From FEN-1297 sp964498065 (lineage in GTDB: Bacteria > Bacteroidota > Ignavibacteria > Ignavibacteriales > Ignavibacteriaceae): 8,007 nucleotides of DNA. The position numbers were made by a program, and so were the translations under genes. The stretch lies in the NCBI GenBank assembly GCA_964498065.1, contig CAZCFZ010000137.1:1-8007 (forward strand), read 5' to 3'. Position 1 is the stretch's first letter. The number at the start of each line of letters is the position of its first letter. Under the pieces are notes generated by a model that saw only the letters and a list, made by a program, of their open reading frames with translations, had not been told where the DNA came from and searched no databases. Below are positions 6,404-8,007 of the stretch, piece by piece.

Positions 6404-7561
6404 ATGCTAATCCGGTTTAGCCATTTTAACGGATACTCAATGCTCATTGTGAGCCTTGTTCTTTCGGTGCTTGTTATGTTTCTATCTTCGTGCAGTTCCG
6501 ATCTCCCGGTTCAGCGTGAAACGCGACAAGCAGCTGAAAGTGTGCTCACGACACAGTATTCAATCGTATTTGTCATCCACGGTGACGGTGATTATCTCTT
6601 CCATGATAATAGTGGTAACGAACACGAAGCAGACGAGGAGGCTGTAGCAAGTGCAATAATGGTCGCGAAGCAAAATCCACACGCTGAGGTGTTCATCTTT
6701 CACCAAAGACCCAGTCGACACTTTCTGTTCTTTTTTCCACTTCGAGATGGAGAATTTTATTATTATCGGAACGGAAAGCTCATCTCAAATGAATTATACT
6801 GGCGAGATCAAAAACAATCTGATTTAGAACCTGAAGCGGCTATTTACCATCGCTTCAGTGTGGAGAATCGGCGCAAGATGATAAGAGTGTTCATATACTG
6901 CGGTCACGAAATTCCTGAATTCGACGGTGCCGGCTATGATGCATCGTATCCAGATCGGAAATTCACTATAAATAATTTTGTAAACGGGTTAAAAGGTTTC
7001 AAGCCTGATTCCGTAAAATTCGATCTCATGATACTTTCCACTTGTTATGGCGGGACACCTTATACTATCGGAGCGCTTGGATCGATTTCGCACTTCATCA
7101 TTGCTTCTCCCGACAATCTTCATTTGTCCTATTTCGATCTCCGTTCGCTGGAGCGATTGGACTTAAGTTTGGGAAAGGGAGATTTGCAAGCTTTTGCAAA
7201 AAAATTCGCTGAACTATCCTTTGAACGGCTAATAAAGAATGTACAAACGGCAGTTAGCGTTGCGGTGTATAATGCAGATCGTATACAAAAATTCTTACAC
7301 TCAGTTCGTAAGGTTTATGATAATACGTTGAACAACTTGAAAGGACAGAAACAGGCCGTATTGGCAACGATGGAACACTGCGATTGCGCTGACCTTCCTG
7401 CATATTCATTACCAAATATGAACGAGGGTGTAGAAATATTTTACCGGCAAGCTCGCTTTGGAAAATCAAACCGTAAACAGATTCATTCAGGTTGGGAATG
7501 CTGGAAGGAAGAGGGAGACAGCATGCAGCCTCCATACAATACAAAGCCAGTTCCAAAGTAA
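6404..7561 (+). CDS. Putative lipoprotein resembling clostripain/caspase-fold (clan CD) peptidases, 385 aa
   Basis: A hydrophobic segment ends in the lipobox LSSC with Cys30, so the mature protein is probably lipid-anchored. The body looks like an alpha/beta protein with strand IVFVIHGDGDYLF (54-66), strand AEVFIFHQRP (94-103), strand RVFIYCGHEIP (161-171) and FDLMILSTCYGG (206-217), followed by ISHFIIASPDNLHLSYFD (228-245). A His in GHE (His168) after one strand and a Cys in STCYGG (Cys214) after the next, then an 'ASP/ASE' strand, is the layout of clan CD peptidases such as clostripain (C11) and gingipain, which use a His-Cys pair. The match is by eye; HG in the usual block is replaced by GHE. 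Two more cysteine groups (CDC 326-328, WECW 364-367) lie in the C-terminal third. ATG at 6440 is an alternative start, but the 6404 start supplies the positive charge a signal peptide needs. No strong terminator is seen after it. Confidence 0.75.
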   Translation: MLIRFSHFNGYSMLIVSLVLSVLVMFLSSCSSDLPVQRETRQAAESVLTTQYSIVFVIHGDGDYLFHDNSGNEHEADEEAVASAIMVAKQNPHAEVFIFHQRPSRHFLFFFPLRDGEFYYYRNGKLISNELYWRDQKQSDLEPEAAIYHRFSVENRRKMIRVFIYCGHEIPEFDGAGYDASYPDRKFTINNFVNGLKGFKPDSVKFDLMILSTCYGGTPYTIGALGSISHFIIASPDNLHLSYFDLRSLERLDLSLGKGDLQAFAKKFAELSFERLIKNVQTAVSVAVYNADRIQKFLHSVRKVYDNTLNNLKGQKQAVLATMEHCDCADLPAYSLPNMNEGVEIFYRQARFGKSNRKQIHSGWECWKEEGDSMQPPYNTKPVPK

Positions 7562-7861
7562 CTCGTAGGGATACGATAAACAGTCAACATTCAGCAGAGA
7601 ATAGTAAAGCATAGTAAAGTATTTTGAATTGGATACTGAGTTTAAACAAGAATTGTAATAATAAATTTTGGTGAGATCTCAAAACTTACTTGCGATAAAT
7701 TAATTCCACTAACTTTTTTATTATCTTTTCTAAAGTACATATACTGGGATTTATTAACTATTCTTATGCTTATAAAAATTTTAAAATGGCCTCAAAGGTA
7801 ATTTCAATGGTCAATGATTGATCCATCGACAAAATACAGTTTGAGTCCAATAATTTATTCA
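7562..7861. other. AT-rich intergenic stretch without a recognisable gene
   Basis: I find no convincing coding frame here. Just past the lipoprotein stop TCGTA and TACGA (7563-7567 and 7572-7576) form a 5-bp hairpin with a 4-base loop but without a T run, so it is a weak terminator candidate at most. ATAGTAAAGC and ATAGTAAAGT sit in tandem at 7601-7620. The rest shows nothing clear up to promoter-like element copy 5. Confidence 0.5.
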
Positions 7862-7901
7862 CCCAAAAGATGTAGTCTATTTTTCATCCTTTTGATTGAT
7901 T
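7862..7901 (+). promoter_or_regulatory. Promoter-like element, copy 5 of 5 (upstream of the intact response regulator)
   Basis: The core ATTTTTCATCCTTTTG (7879-7894) is followed by ATTGATT. Left arm CAAAAGATG (7864-7872) and right arm CATCCTTTTG (7885-7894) form an inverted repeat, with one bulged base, around a 12-nt spacer, as in copy 4. It ends only 32 nt before the ATG at 7934, the shortest distance of the five. If TTTG were a -33 box, transcription would start just before the gene. A -7 box is less clear here (TTTTAAC, about 18 nt on). The position would suit autoregulation by the regulator, which is inference. Confidence 0.6.
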
Positions 7902-7933
7902 GCTTTATCAACTTTTAACATCTACCTTTTATT

Positions 7934-8007
7934 ATGAAGAAAATTAGGTTGTTATTAATTGAAGATAACCGGCTGCTTCGCGACGGAATTATTTCTATGC
8001 TTAAGAA
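7934..8007 (+). CDS. LuxR/NarL-type response regulator, N-terminal part (cut by window edge)
   Basis: The first 24 codons are present and read MKKIRLLLIEDNRLLRDG and onward to SMLK. This is the first strand and helix of a receiver domain, with the acidic pair Glu10-Asp11 and the usual Asn12. At about 19 of the first 23 codons it agrees with the broken regulator at 4957, and it has Asp where that copy has a stop. A LuxR-type DNA-binding domain is therefore expected beyond the edge but is not seen. No Shine-Dalgarno is evident (CTACCTTTTATT precedes the ATG). Promoter-like element copy 5 lies 32 nt upstream. The gene could control the genes carrying that element, which is inference. Confidence 0.85.
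   Translation, partial: MKKIRLLLIEDNRLLRDGIISMLK

Noticed and set aside
7254..7556. Minus-strand frame inside the lipoprotein gene
   Set aside because: It is a shadow of the longer plus-strand gene and has no start signal or recognisable features.
101..7901. The five-copy element as a CRISPR array or a mobile-element end
   Set aside because: Copies are kilobases apart, lie on both strands according to gene direction and are not flanked by target-site duplications or a transposase gene.

Overview
The window is AT-rich with sparse coding and long intergenic gaps. Several start codons have a weak or absent Shine-Dalgarno, and the LuxR/NarL-type response regulators and histidine-kinase remnant have the look of the Bacteroidota/Chlorobiota/Ignavibacteriota group. 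An Ignavibacteria-like organism is my best guess, inferred from protein style and not from any marker gene.

Layout. Positions 1-380 hold a promoter-like element and a 41-residue lysine-rich protein. Positions 479-2006 hold a decayed integral-membrane glycosyltransferase (PMT/ArnT-like, GT39 style) with at least three frame changes and two in-frame stops. Three minus-strand genes follow: a TerB-like helical protein (2141-2554), a small outer-membrane beta-barrel protein (2821-3363) and a Spy/CpxP-like periplasmic protein with two LTxxQ motifs (3852-4232). The last two each have their own intrinsic terminator and a shared 189-bp upstream repeat. Positions 4575-5641 carry the remains of a two-component pair: a histidine-kinase ATPase tail and a LuxR-type response regulator broken by three stops and a frameshift. 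A plus-strand pair comes next: an exported helical protein with a C-terminal membrane anchor (5940-6374) and a lipoprotein resembling caspase/clostripain-fold (clan CD) peptidases (6404-7561). The window ends in the first 24 codons of a second, so far undamaged response regulator (from 7934), a close paralogue of the broken one.

What ties the region together is a short element with core TTTTTCATCCYTTTG, present five times. Every copy lies upstream of an apparently intact gene and points toward it: the lysine-rich protein, the beta-barrel protein, the Spy-like protein, the exported-protein/lipoprotein pair and the intact response regulator. The TTTG end sits where a -33 box would be, with AT-rich -7-like sequence 16-19 nt further on in most copies. 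I infer a local regulon of envelope-related genes, possibly controlled by the response regulator at the right edge. The motif and its orientation are seen directly; the regulator and the stimulus are not known.
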